NCBI GenBank assembly: GCA_964441245.1
Contig: CAYTVR010000009.1
Span: 4,851-68,850, forward strand
Length of the DNA stretch: 64,000 nucleotides
From: JALZUU01 sp964441245
GTDB taxonomy: Bacteria > Bacteroidota > Bacteroidia > Chitinophagales > Saprospiraceae
Direction: 5' to 3'
Shown here: one piece after another, positions 38,801 to 47,071 of the stretch
How positions within the stretch are numbered: the first letter of the stretch is position 1
Layout: every line of letters starts with the position of its first letter
The notes under the pieces: generated by a model
Seen by the model: the letters and a program-made list of their open reading frames with translations, nothing else
The model's database searches: none
What the model was told of the DNA's origin: nothing
Translations under genes and position numbers: made by a program

Positions 38801-39553
38801 CATATCCCTTGTATTTCCGATTTGTTGTCGATAAGAAACATACATGGTACCAATAATCGGAATGGCATGATATCCGCTTAATTTTTTTCCAGCATACTGG
38901 CCTCCAGAATAAATAGGATGATGTGCTGCCAGTAACACATTTTTTCCTTCGGCGTCATCTAAATGGTCTTTGAGCTCATCCCAAAAATCAAATTCGCTAA
39001 TAATTGGACAATCAGTATCTGGTGATACTGGTCGATCATGGGGATGCATAAACCATTGAGAATTGAAAATAATCAGCGTAGTCAAGTCATCTAATTCAAT
39101 ACTGATTGGGCCAGGACAAGCATCTTTAGGAATTAATTCTGCCCCAGCTATAGTTAATTGTTGAGCAAGTTGATGAATATTTTGGACACCATTTGGGCCT
39201 GAGTTATCCCAATCTCGGTCACCACTTAGGAAATAAGTTTGGATATTTTTATTTTTTTGTGAAACCTCACTCAGTTTACGTAGTAAAACTAAATTGTTAT
39301 CATCACTGGACTTAACTAGGCCATTATGGTCTATTAGATCTCCTAAAAACAACAGTTTAGCAGGAAATTTGGTTGCTTCCAATTGTTTTTGTAATGATCG
39401 GAGAACTAAATTATCTAAATTTGCATTAGCTGTATTTCCTATCAAGTACACACCGTGAGTAGGAATAGAATTACTAGTGTTTTGTGCAATAAGCGAGAAA
39501 CTATTTAAAAAGGCGAGAATGAAGTAAGGGAGTGTTCGTAAAAAATACGTCAT
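35867..39553 (-). CDS. Metallophosphoesterase / kinase-like / outer-membrane beta-barrel fusion
   Basis: About 1228 residues from the ATG at 39553, before a signal peptide (LPYFILAFLNSFSLIAQ); an upstream ATG at 39583 is weaker. Residues about 35-330 are a calcineurin-like phosphoesterase: FLGDLIDHNG, SGDRDWD, AAHHPIYSGG, ASGHEMDL; the first metal-site Asp appears replaced (GNTAN). A central block (about 400-660) has a glycine-rich loop (TPYATGGGLQTNSLKF), YAFRSINKDP, and then FDFFVGDWDRHEDNWKW with PIPRDRDHVFSKW, reminiscent of the Fam20/HipA-type kinase catalytic and metal-binding motifs. The last 350 residues, ending RVSLGFDLQ, form a BamA/TamA-like barrel. The kinase-like reading is inference. 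It should sit in the outer membrane. Confidence 0.8.
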   Translation of the reverse strand: MTYFLRTLPYFILAFLNSFSLIAQNTSNSIPTHGVYLIGNTANANLDNLVLRSLQKQLEATKFPAKLLFLGDLIDHNGLVKSSDDNNLVLLRKLSEVSQKNKNIQTYFLSGDRDWDNSGPNGVQNIHQLAQQLTIAGAELIPKDACPGPISIELDDLTTLIIFNSQWFMHPHDRPVSPDTDCPIISEFDFWDELKDHLDDAEGKNVLLAAHHPIYSGGQYAGKKLSGYHAIPIIGTMYVSYRQQIGNTRDMSNAAYQNFNQHLREILQDYPSVIYASGHEMDLQVQQIEDHYHLNSGAATTTKSVKHTKNHIFSSSEKGYMKLEYFADGQVQLKTFTFSAEAKEAIIQNHILYLSPCSEKSKAKDLKLPYNRAYDPCYQENVQNSNNSFSKKQFDSTIAGPEYQAKKFRKSLMGTGYRKEWTQKLQVPVLDLEKTFGGLTPYATGGGLQTNSLKFTAKNCKKYAFRSINKDPVRGLDELSKQTIYKNIVKDLITTQHPYGGLVASKLMDATDILHSQPALYLMPNDPRLKQYASTFGGLLGTLEYRPGSAKKKSEEIGKADDIDSSNKMFRTLYKDNDNRVDPKSFARARIFDFFVGDWDRHEDNWKWAQYKIKKGNIFKPIPRDRDHVFSKWTGLIPSIADKVIPNAENFGDQFDNIQQLSFKARHLDRQLGNSLNLADWKAAAEYIETQMTDEVIDTAILELPKEIGLFSGDEISRKLKSRRTQLVDAASQLYQLLAKEVDVIGSNKKEIFEIERLDNGNVKVQMFDAKKKSGKKGKLVYERIFHKNETKEIRLFGLGKADQFFLKGEGKNKSILVRIIGGKGEDKIVDQSKANGFKKRTLVYDSEREDLITSGPETKIKRPAQIAKYNNKSFEYSYLAPLPKFRISSGNGFGAEMVLTYYKLGFNKPDYHQKFEAKLILYTINAQRLDLKNWHRHLFGKWDLLLHARLSSLYDKFPFFYGIGNATILDDDLQEENYYRTDFNTVQFSPTLIRSFWRKSQFNIGFRYEFNDVNPKNSEKSIFYEERYLQIDGTQKQNLLGLTSSLNIDFRDNPLFTRRGSQFFIRHEMFHNFSSGDQFFGKVEGHIAHYMTAGFATLAIRGSLSSAYGNPPFYHLSSIGSHNYQRAYFRNRFLGDKSATLSNDIRFHLGSIRTAILPIKWGIYGFYDIGRVWSVEDGADISRFHTAYGGGLYAAPLSENFAFTFTIGNPDRDDDLYFRVSLGFDLQ

Positions 39554-40020
39554 TATAGTAGAATTGGTTAAAACAGTGCTCAAACCTAGTTAAAAATCAA
39601 TTACATAAAAAATCAAACTGGAAAGAGGCAATAAAAGTTTTTTTAATGTGAATAAAATTTCATCTTTGTCCTTTCGTTTAAAATATGAAGTTGTTTTAAA
39701 ATGTCTGCTTGTGCGAAAAAATCAGATTTAAGGTTCTCTAGAAGCTCATTTTTAAGTGCAACCTTCTGGTTGGACGCGAAAATAGCTGAATAGAGGTTCT
39801 CTAAGCTGAGTTTTGCAGCCAAGTAAGGTATTTTAAAACAACTTCTATGTGTAAATTATAAAGAAGTATTAGCTATGAAGAAAATTAAGATGAATTTTAA
39901 TCATTATTAAGAACACTTTCTTTAATTTGATTGTTAGTCAAATGTATTGATTCTTACTAATGAATTCTCTTCTCTCTTTATAAGCTCTTAATTTAAACTT
40001 TCTTAACTGAAAACTAAGGC
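39554..40020. other. Intergenic gap holding a 159-bp element with 16-bp inverted ends
   Basis: No gene is visible. GAAGTTGTTTTAAAAT (39687-39702) and ATTTTAAAACAACTTC (39830-39845) are exact inverted repeats. Inside, CTTGTGCGAAAA and TTTTGCAGCCAAG also nearly pair, and AGGTTCTCT occurs twice. The gap also contains the divergent promoters of its two neighbours, not identified. Confidence 0.6.
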
Positions 40021-42618
40021 ATGCTACCTAAGTCTATCTCTTTTGTAAAAATTATTTTTATTTTTTTCTTGCTTTTAGAAGGTTCCATGGTCTTTGCTCA
40101 ACAAGATATGGTTCGGATCAAAGGAACTGTCATTGATGCAGATACCAAAGAACCGCTTCCTTTTGCAAATGTCACCTTCGTAGGCACGACGATAGGAATT
40201 ACTACTGATTTTGACGGTAAATACAGCTTAGAATCGCAATGGGGGACTGATTCGATTCAGGTTTCCTATCTGGGCTATGAATCTAAGCGTGTTGCGATTA
40301 CCAAAGATCGTAGACAAACCATTGACTTTGAGTTGTATAGCGAAGCGGCTACCTTGGTAACGGCTGTCGTTACAGAAAAGAAAGGACGTTATCGTAAAAG
40401 GAATAATCCCGCTGTGGAGTTGATCAGAAAAGTCATCAAGAATAAGAAAAATAATCGTTTAGAAGCCAACGACTACTATGAATACAATAAGTATGAAAAG
40501 GTAGAAATGGACTTGAATAACATTACCGATAAATTTCGAGAACGAAAAGCATTTAAAAAGCTTCAATTTATATTTGACTTCGTTGATACTTCTGATATAA
40601 ATGGTAAACCCTTTTTGCCAATCTATTTACAGGAAACTAGTTCTAAAGTCTATTACCGAAAAAGTCCTGAAGCGAAAAAAGAATATCAAGATGGACAAAA
40701 GCTAACGAGTTTGGCCGAATATTTAGACGATGAATCCATCGCTACGGTTATGGAAAAATTATATGATGATATCAATATTTACGATAATCAAATCATGTTT
40801 TTGACCACCAACTTCATTAGTCCACTTGCGCCAGTTGTTGCAGTAGAAAAATATCGTTTTTATATTCAAGATACCATAGATTTTGAAGGGCAAGAAGTGA
40901 TTGATCTTGCTTTTTATCCCAAAAATAAATACGATTTTTGCTTTAACGGCAACATGTATATCACTCAAGATACTACCTACCGAGTCCTCAAAGTGAATTT
41001 GAGTATTTTGAAGGAGACCAATATCAACTTTGTAAAAGATGCTAAAATAACGCAAGAATTTTCTCCAATTAGTAAAGGCTCTGATAAATGGGCATTGACT
41101 AAGGATAAGATTATAGTAGATTACAATTTGACGAAGAAAGGAATGGGATTCTTTGGTAGGCGTACTACTGTTTTCAAAGATCATGTATTTGATACCCCTA
41201 GAGACGAAGATCTGTACGCGGGAGGGGACCTTTTGGTAAAGTCTAAGGATTTTATGAAAAAGGATGAGGATTTTTGGAATAGTAAACGCCCTGAACTCTT
41301 GACTGAAAGGGAAAAAGGAGCGTATCACATGATTGATACTTTACAAAGAGTTCCTGTATTTAAGCGAGCACTTAATGTTGTTTCCTTCTTACTCACAGGT
41401 TACACCGCTATTGGCCCATTTGATATTGGTCCTGTCAACTCCTTTTATAGTTTTAATGATGTGGAGGGATTTCGACCTCGTTTAGGAGGGCGAACGAATA
41501 CTAGGTTCAGTAAAAAAATTCAGTTAGAAGGATATGGTGCATATGGAGTCAAAAATAAAGAGTGGAAATACCAAGCGAGCTTCTTATATTCTTTTAAGGA
41601 GAACTATGAAGAATATCCCAAGCATTATATAAAAATAGGAGGTGAACGGGAGACTAGATTCCCGGGACAAGTGGTACAATATTTTAGTGAGGATAATATC
41701 TTCTTATCTTTTAGAAGGGGAGAGGCCGATAAATTACTTTTCTTCGATTCATATACGGTCGATTACTTAAGGCAAATGAAGAATAATGTCGATCTAGGTT
41801 TGACCATAGCCCATAGACGACAACGCCCAATTGGTAATTTTAATCCTGCTTTTATGCAAGGGGATACCATCGCTTATCTCAGGACGCTGACTACGGCAGA
41901 ATTTGGTTTTAACCTAAAATGGTCGCCTAATGCTCAATATTGGAATGGAAAATCCTTTCAAATTGCTTTATTTAATAAGTATCCAATTCTTACTTTGGAT
42001 TATAGAATGGGCTTCAAAGATATTTTGGGTGGAGAATATAATTTTCAGAAGGTTAATTTCAAGATTTTCAAAAGATTCTATTTGTCTGTCTTCGGATATA
42101 GTAATTTGGAGATTGAGTCGGCAAAAGTATTTGGGGATAGATTACCCTATTTATTATTGAATCTGCCTAGGGCAAATCAGACTTATGCTTATCAAATTTT
42201 CTCTTTCAATATGATGAATTTTCTGGAATTTGCAAGTGATGAATTTGTCAGTGTCAATTATCAGCACTTTTTTAATGGATTCATATTTAATAAAATTCCA
42301 CTATTTAAAAGATTGAAATTGAGAGAAGTCGTCACGTTTAAAGGCATCTATGGTCGTTTGACTGATAATAATAATCCTACTTTGGCGGGAAATGAAGATC
42401 TACCTCAGTTTGAAAAAAATGAGGAAGGTATTCCGACTACTTATCCACTAGATAGTAGTGGTCCTTACATGGAAGCAAGTGCGGGCGTTTATAATATTTT
42501 CAAATTTTTAAGAGTAGATGTGGTGCAAAGATTGACCCATTTGGATCACCCAAACATTCCTAAATTATGGGGAGTAAAAGGTTTAGGTTTAAGAGTAAGA
42601 TTCAAAGTAGAGTTTTAG
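40021..42618 (+). CDS. DUF5686 outer-membrane protein with N-terminal carboxypeptidase-like domain
   Basis: 865 residues with a signal peptide (residues 1-26, ending VFAQ). Residues about 32-110 are a CarboxypepD_reg-like beta sandwich (IKGTVIDADTKEPLPFANVTF ... GKYSLES ... YLGYESKRV), also used as the plug-adjacent domain in TonB receptors. The rest is DUF5686 (RYRKRNNPAVELIRKVIKNK ... YYEYNKYEKVEMDL), with many aromatic beta strands and a final LRVRFKVEF consistent with an outer-membrane barrel. No TonB box is seen. Role unknown; typical of Bacteroidota envelopes. Its upstream gap holds the inverted-end element. Confidence 0.85.
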   Translation: MLPKSISFVKIIFIFFLLLEGSMVFAQQDMVRIKGTVIDADTKEPLPFANVTFVGTTIGITTDFDGKYSLESQWGTDSIQVSYLGYESKRVAITKDRRQTIDFELYSEAATLVTAVVTEKKGRYRKRNNPAVELIRKVIKNKKNNRLEANDYYEYNKYEKVEMDLNNITDKFRERKAFKKLQFIFDFVDTSDINGKPFLPIYLQETSSKVYYRKSPEAKKEYQDGQKLTSLAEYLDDESIATVMEKLYDDINIYDNQIMFLTTNFISPLAPVVAVEKYRFYIQDTIDFEGQEVIDLAFYPKNKYDFCFNGNMYITQDTTYRVLKVNLSILKETNINFVKDAKITQEFSPISKGSDKWALTKDKIIVDYNLTKKGMGFFGRRTTVFKDHVFDTPRDEDLYAGGDLLVKSKDFMKKDEDFWNSKRPELLTEREKGAYHMIDTLQRVPVFKRALNVVSFLLTGYTAIGPFDIGPVNSFYSFNDVEGFRPRLGGRTNTRFSKKIQLEGYGAYGVKNKEWKYQASFLYSFKENYEEYPKHYIKIGGERETRFPGQVVQYFSEDNIFLSFRRGEADKLLFFDSYTVDYLRQMKNNVDLGLTIAHRRQRPIGNFNPAFMQGDTIAYLRTLTTAEFGFNLKWSPNAQYWNGKSFQIALFNKYPILTLDYRMGFKDILGGEYNFQKVNFKIFKRFYLSVFGYSNLEIESAKVFGDRLPYLLLNLPRANQTYAYQIFSFNMMNFLEFASDEFVSVNYQHFFNGFIFNKIPLFKRLKLREVVTFKGIYGRLTDNNNPTLAGNEDLPQFEKNEEGIPTTYPLDSSGPYMEASAGVYNIFKFLRVDVVQRLTHLDHPNIPKLWGVKGLGLRVRFKVEF

Positions 42619-42648
42619 ATAAAATAAAGGTAAAAGCCACGAGTATAA

Positions 42649-42679
42649 TTGAAGAATCGAGATATTATTCTTATCTTTG
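42649..42679 (+). promoter_or_regulatory. Bacteroidota promoter (TTG-N20-TATCTTTG) before the inositol-lipid cluster
   Basis: TTG at 42649-42651, a 20-bp spacer and TATCTTTG at 42672-42679 fit the phylum consensus exactly. The next plus-strand gene starts 515 bp downstream, so a long leader, a separate small RNA, or an unrecognised small gene could be transcribed from it. Confidence 0.6.
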
Positions 42680-42682
42680 TAC

Positions 42683-43193
42683 AAGGTAATTTATGAAAAT
42701 AGATGTTGCTAATTTTTAGTATACATCAAAACACAACATTTTTTTGAGCTAGTTCGTTTTAATGAAATTATATTATGTCTTAGACTCTTTTCTAAGAATA
42801 TTTTTTTCAAAACGAATATAGAAACTACACAGTCCAATCCTCAGTCTCTTTCTGAATACTGGCTGTTTTCAAATACTCAGGATTATTTCGTAGAAATAGT
42901 CAGGAATAGAGACAAAAAACTTATTAAGAAAGAAGGTAAAATCATTTTTAGTTTTAACTAATAAATGGTAAATCAAACAAGCATTAAATCTTTGATGATG
43001 TATATCAATTATCACAAGATTTAGAGTAAATGTTATATGGTATTTCAATGCCTTATACATTCTCTTCCAATATTGCTTGTTGATCAAAAACTGATTGTAT
43101 ATCTTTTATGACTAAAGATATGGAATCAACATTTATTTATTTGATACCTAAAGAGGAAATCTTTTTGGGGATATTCGCAAAAAAAAGAATATC
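42683..43193. other. Gene-free gap with possible minus-strand gene remnant
   Basis: A minus-strand frame (42869-43087) ends PDYFYEIILSI; in the adjacent frame the downstream sequence reads RNNPEYLKTASIQKETEDWTV before a stop, so a frameshifted decayed gene is possible. Composition is weakly coding and I recognise no family, so I do not call it a gene. Confidence 0.3.
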
Positions 43194-43916
43194 ATGTTAA
43201 AAAAGTACGGACAAATTATCGTGTACAAAGCCATTCAACCCCTGATTGAATTGCTGATTAAATTGGGTGTTACACCTAATATGATTACTTCTACTGGCTT
43301 AGGACTTAATTTCCTAGCCATGATCATTCTCATTTATGGTGCTGAATATGGCGCCAGAAATGACTACTCTTATGTAGGTTGGGCAGGCCTGACGATTTTA
43401 TTTGCAGGTTTGTTTGATATGATCGACGGTCGATTAGCTAGAGTTGGCAAAATGGCTCATCCTTTTGGCGCCTTGTATGATTCTGTTTTAGATCGCTACA
43501 GCGAAATGGTCATGTTTTTAGGAATTTGCTATTATTTAGTTGCCCAAGATTATTTCTTGAGTTCTATTTTTGCATTTATTGCTATGATCGGTTCTGTAAT
43601 GGTCAGTTACACTCGGGCAAGAGCAGAAGGTTTAGGCGTAGAATGTAGTGTTGGTCTGATGCAAAGACCAGAACGAATTTTAATTATTGGTATATCTGCT
43701 TGTTTGTGTGGTTTGTTTTCATCAGTAGTCGGTGGTGATTATAAGTTTTTTGTAGACTTTCTACCATTTCAAGTTTTTGAAACCATCTCACTCTTTACGA
43801 TGCCGATAACTGTTTTGGCAGTGATGTCAAATATTACCGCGCTAAGACGATTGATGTACAGTCGAAGAATCTTGTTGGATACGACTAAAAAGGAAAACAA
43901 GTTAAAAAGAGCTTAG
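43194..43916 (+). CDS. CDP-alcohol phosphatidyltransferase (probable phosphatidylinositol-phosphate synthase)
   Basis: 240 residues, several membrane helices, with the full catalytic motif DMIDGRLARVGKMAHPFGAL and the following YDSVLDR, i.e. D-x2-D-G-x2-A-R-x8-G-x3-D-x3-D, whose aspartates bind metal and the CDP-diacylglycerol. The family joins CDP-diacylglycerol to an alcohol. Because inositol-phosphate synthase (50601), a PgpA-type phosphatase (53123) and an Aur1-like transferase (45963) are in the same cluster, its alcohol is inferred to be myo-inositol 1-phosphate, as in the Bacteroides inositol-lipid locus. The first gene of the cluster. Confidence 0.85.
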   Translation: MLKKYGQIIVYKAIQPLIELLIKLGVTPNMITSTGLGLNFLAMIILIYGAEYGARNDYSYVGWAGLTILFAGLFDMIDGRLARVGKMAHPFGALYDSVLDRYSEMVMFLGICYYLVAQDYFLSSIFAFIAMIGSVMVSYTRARAEGLGVECSVGLMQRPERILIIGISACLCGLFSSVVGGDYKFFVDFLPFQVFETISLFTMPITVLAVMSNITALRRLMYSRRILLDTTKKENKLKRA

Positions 43917-44191
43917 TGCAACGTTAAATTTTGGTTCATGTCTCTTAGAAAAGTAAAACGGCTGAATCAAATATAAGTGCTAGATAACTCTGTGATAATT
44001 AGATTTCTATCTACCTTTGTCAAAAATAATTCAAACAGCATCATTTTAGGCGCTTATTTGAATATAGAAATTAGATAAATTGTTAGGTCGAAAGACCAAA
44101 ACCTTAACACAAAATAATTTTATTTAAAAAACCTACTATCTATTTGATAAATGGATTTAAAATAAAATTTTTACTGTTACTAAAATAGCAA

Positions 44192-45202
44192 ATGATGAGC
44201 AACACACGGACAGAATTTTATCATTCTGAAACTGATGAACAATCCCATGTTATACGGTGTAGAGAAATCATGAAAAAACACCCAGAAGTAGCCAATTTGA
44301 TAGGGAGAAATCCTTATACGGCATTGATCATGGTATTTCTATTAACTTTACAATTTAGTTTAGCGATCTGGTTAGGAAAAATGGGTACCGAATATTGGTG
44401 GTTGACACTCATCGTAGCCTATATAATTGGAGCTTTCGCAAATCATAATTTATATGTGGTTGTTCACGAAGCAACTCATAATATGATTTTTAAAAATCGC
44501 TTGGCCAATCGATGGGTTTGTCTGCTTTCAGATACAGCTAATGGTCTTCCTGGTGCACTTGGATTTAGCACGTATCATTTAAGACATCATGCCCACCTAG
44601 GTGATTACGCAATCGATACGGATATTGCTACAAAGTGGGAAGCCAAATTAATTGGTAACTCTACTTGGAGAAAAGCTTTGTGGCTTTTCCTTTTTCCTGT
44701 CTTTCAAATTTTTCGAACTTTCCGAATTGAAAATGTCAATACCTGGAATAAATGGGTTTTGATCAATATTGCCTTAGTGGTTGTAGTTGATGTTGCCGTA
44801 GTGATGTTGATAGGACCAATGGCTTTGATGTACTTGATCGCTTCTATGTTTTTTGCGCTCGGATTCCATCCCTTAGGTGCGCGATGGGTACAAGAGCATT
44901 ACACCTTGGATGGCAAACAGGAAACACATAGTTATTATGGACCGATGAATAAAATCTCTATGTACATTGGTTACCATGTTGAACATCATGATTTTCCAGC
45001 GATTCCTTGGCACAATTTGCCAAAGCTAAGAGAAATTGCTCCTGAGTATTATAATAATTTACATGCACATCATTCTTGGTCGAAACTTTGGTTAGACTTT
45101 ATTTTCAACTCTAAATATTCTTTGTTTTCAAGAATTGTAAAAGTAGATGGTAAAGATCAGGTGGTCATGGAAATTCAAAAAATGAGTAAGGTTGCTCGGT
45201 AG
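44192..45202 (+). CDS. DEGS1-like dihydroceramide delta-4 desaturase
   Basis: 336 residues (animal DEGS1 is about 323). It keeps the N-terminal sphingolipid-desaturase region, with ETDEQSHVIRCREIMKKHPE resembling TDQPHADRRREILAKYPE of human DEGS1, and all three di-iron histidine boxes at near-equivalent positions: HEATH (about 92), HLRHH (about 129), HVEHH (about 263). The end THSYYGPMN ... YHVEHHDFPAIPWHNLPKLR ... APEYYNNL aligns nearly residue for residue with DEGS1. Four or more membrane helices. It would insert the 4,5-trans double bond into dihydroceramide, or hydroxylate C4. The activity is inferred; the homology is direct. It lies between the phosphatidyltransferase and the FA2H-like gene, in front of SPT. 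Confidence 0.85.
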   Translation: MMSNTRTEFYHSETDEQSHVIRCREIMKKHPEVANLIGRNPYTALIMVFLLTLQFSLAIWLGKMGTEYWWLTLIVAYIIGAFANHNLYVVVHEATHNMIFKNRLANRWVCLLSDTANGLPGALGFSTYHLRHHAHLGDYAIDTDIATKWEAKLIGNSTWRKALWLFLFPVFQIFRTFRIENVNTWNKWVLINIALVVVVDVAVVMLIGPMALMYLIASMFFALGFHPLGARWVQEHYTLDGKQETHSYYGPMNKISMYIGYHVEHHDFPAIPWHNLPKLREIAPEYYNNLHAHHSWSKLWLDFIFNSKYSLFSRIVKVDGKDQVVMEIQKMSKVAR

Positions 45203-45343
45203 TTATCGTTGGTGCTTGGTTACTAGTTATTCGTATTCCTAAAACGTTTTGTAACATGCGGATATAATAAGGTAAAAAACTAAAAACCAAGAACTAAAGG
45301 TTAATAACCAGAATTAAAACTAATCTTAAGGATTAACAAGCAT

Positions 45344-46009
45344 ATGAAAAAGCATTACGTATCAAATAAGGATGAATCCATTCGGATGTTCAAAAGCGAA
45401 TGGCTAGAAATGTTTACCAAAGTGCATTGGTCTGTACCTTTAATTTTGTATGTGCCTTTAGTGAGCTATTTAATCTATTTGTCTACACAAGAAATTTTAT
45501 TGACGCCACTGATGGGAATAGGGATGTTTGTAACTGGAATTATTATGTGGTCGATTACTGAATATGTTTTACACCGATTTGTTTTTCATTATCATCCTAC
45601 ATCTGAGTTAGGGAAAAAAATACATTTTACTGTACATGGGGTCCATCACGATTATCCAAATGATTCAAAGCGTTTGGTGATGCCTCCCGGAGCAAGCATA
45701 CCATTAGCATTTTTGTTTTACTACTCGTTCAAAGCGATCTTGCCAATGTATTTGTTGTTCCCTTATTTTGCTGGATTTGTATTTGGTTACCTGTGTTATG
45801 ATATGTTGCACTATGCGGTGCATCATGTAGACATGAAAGGGAAGTTATGGACGACCTTGAAAACGCATCATTTGAAACATCATTTTAAAGACCCAGATAA
45901 AGGTTATGGAGTAAGTTCTCCAATTTGGGATATTGTTGCAGGATCGAATTTTACAAAAGGAAATGCTAAACACATTAAGAAGAAGAGTGTTGAATCAAAA
46001 TCAGCTTGA
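45344..46009 (+). CDS. FA2H/Scs7-like sphingolipid fatty-acid 2-hydroxylase
   Basis: 221 residues with the same histidine layout as FA2H/Scs7: EYVLHRFVFHYHP, then IHFTVHGVHHDYPNDSKRLV, MPPGASIPLA, YDMLHYAVHH, and LKTHHLKHHFKDPDKGYGVS. These match the human hydroxylase segment by segment (HRFLFH, HGQHH, DGSRLVFPP, YDMTHYYLHF, LKAHHVKHHF, GFGIS). The N-terminal cytochrome b5 domain of yeast and animal enzymes is absent, so electrons come from another donor. It would add a 2-hydroxyl to the ceramide fatty acid. The 3' end overlaps the next gene by 47 bp. Confidence 0.85.
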   Translation: MKKHYVSNKDESIRMFKSEWLEMFTKVHWSVPLILYVPLVSYLIYLSTQEILLTPLMGIGMFVTGIIMWSITEYVLHRFVFHYHPTSELGKKIHFTVHGVHHDYPNDSKRLVMPPGASIPLAFLFYYSFKAILPMYLLFPYFAGFVFGYLCYDMLHYAVHHVDMKGKLWTTLKTHHLKHHFKDPDKGYGVSSPIWDIVAGSNFTKGNAKHIKKKSVESKSA

Positions 46010-46934
46010 GGATAAGCAACCTTTTAAACGATTCACAAAAAAAAGTGTGTTGGTTGTTACGGTTGTTTCACTTTTTTATTTAGGATGGTTAAAATGGTGG
46101 ATTGGATTGCGAGAGGATCATGTTCAATTATTGGTGGTTTGTTTAATCGCTTTCTTTGTTTCAGATACGACTCGGAAAATTTTATATGGGATGATGTTCC
46201 TATTGCTATATTGGTTTGTGTATGATTCGCTAAGAATTTATCCAAACTACATGTTCAATGATGTACATTTGATAGAGCCTTATGAATTAGAAAAAGCTTG
46301 GTTTGGAATACAAACACCAAACGGATTAATAACACCAAATGAATATTATTTAGCGAACAAAAGTACCTTTTTGGATGTCATGACAGGTTTCTTTTATTTG
46401 TCTTGGATCCCGGTGCCAATGATGTTTTCTTTTTATTTGTTTTTTAAAAATAAAAAAGTATTACTTCAGTTTACGAGTTCGTTTTTTTTAGTAAATGTGA
46501 TTGGGATTAGTGTCTATTATCTTTATCCCGCAGCTCCACCTTGGTATATCGTGGAACATGGTTTTACTGAAAATTTTAATATCATTGGAAATGCCGCTGG
46601 TCTCCTAAGTTTCGATGAGTATTTTGGAGTGGAGATTTTTAAAGGTATTTATAATAAAAACGGGAATGTCTTTGCAGCAATTCCATCTATGCATTCTGCA
46701 TTTCCAGTTTTGTTGTTTTATTTTGGATGGAAATTACGATTGAAATTCGCGATGGCGTTTTTCTTTATTTGTATCATCGGTATTTGGTTTTCTGCAGTTT
46801 ATTCAACACATCATTATATCATAGATGTATTGAGTGGAGCAGGAGCAGCAGTGACTACCTTGATTTTGATCGAGTTAATCGTACACTCCAAAGCAAATAT
46901 TTTATTAGAAAAATACGAATCAATTATCCGTTAG
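45963..46934 (+). CDS. PAP2-family inositol-phosphorylceramide synthase-like (Aur1-like)
   Basis: About 323 residues from the ATG at 45963, inside the 3' end of the hydroxylase gene in another frame; the upstream TTG at 45933 and a GTG at 45987 are alternatives. Six or so membrane helices. Key signatures: YPAAPPWYIVEHG, which resembles the PCAPPWY signature of yeast Aur1; IPSMHSAFP (catalytic His motif) and YSTHHYIIDVLSGAG (second His and Asp of the lipid phosphatase fold). Aur1-type enzymes move the phosphoinositol head from phosphatidylinositol to ceramide, releasing diacylglycerol; the neighbours fit that role. A plain lipid phosphatase cannot be excluded. Confidence 0.8.
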   Translation: MLNTLRRRVLNQNQLEDKQPFKRFTKKSVLVVTVVSLFYLGWLKWWIGLREDHVQLLVVCLIAFFVSDTTRKILYGMMFLLLYWFVYDSLRIYPNYMFNDVHLIEPYELEKAWFGIQTPNGLITPNEYYLANKSTFLDVMTGFFYLSWIPVPMMFSFYLFFKNKKVLLQFTSSFFLVNVIGISVYYLYPAAPPWYIVEHGFTENFNIIGNAAGLLSFDEYFGVEIFKGIYNKNGNVFAAIPSMHSAFPVLLFYFGWKLRLKFAMAFFFICIIGIWFSAVYSTHHYIIDVLSGAGAAVTTLILIELIVHSKANILLEKYESIIR

Positions 46935-47071
46935 AAGTTAAGATTGTCGAAGGATAGAATCATATTTTTAGACAATTACCAATAAGAAAATTTTTACAAG
47001 TAGTTGGACAGAAAGTTACCAAAAAACAACAACTGCTTCGCTTATAATCATTTAATAGAAATTCAAAAAGC

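Noticed and set aside
42869..43087. 72-residue minus-strand frame
   Set aside because: Atypical composition and no family; possibly part of a decayed gene, not called as a CDS.
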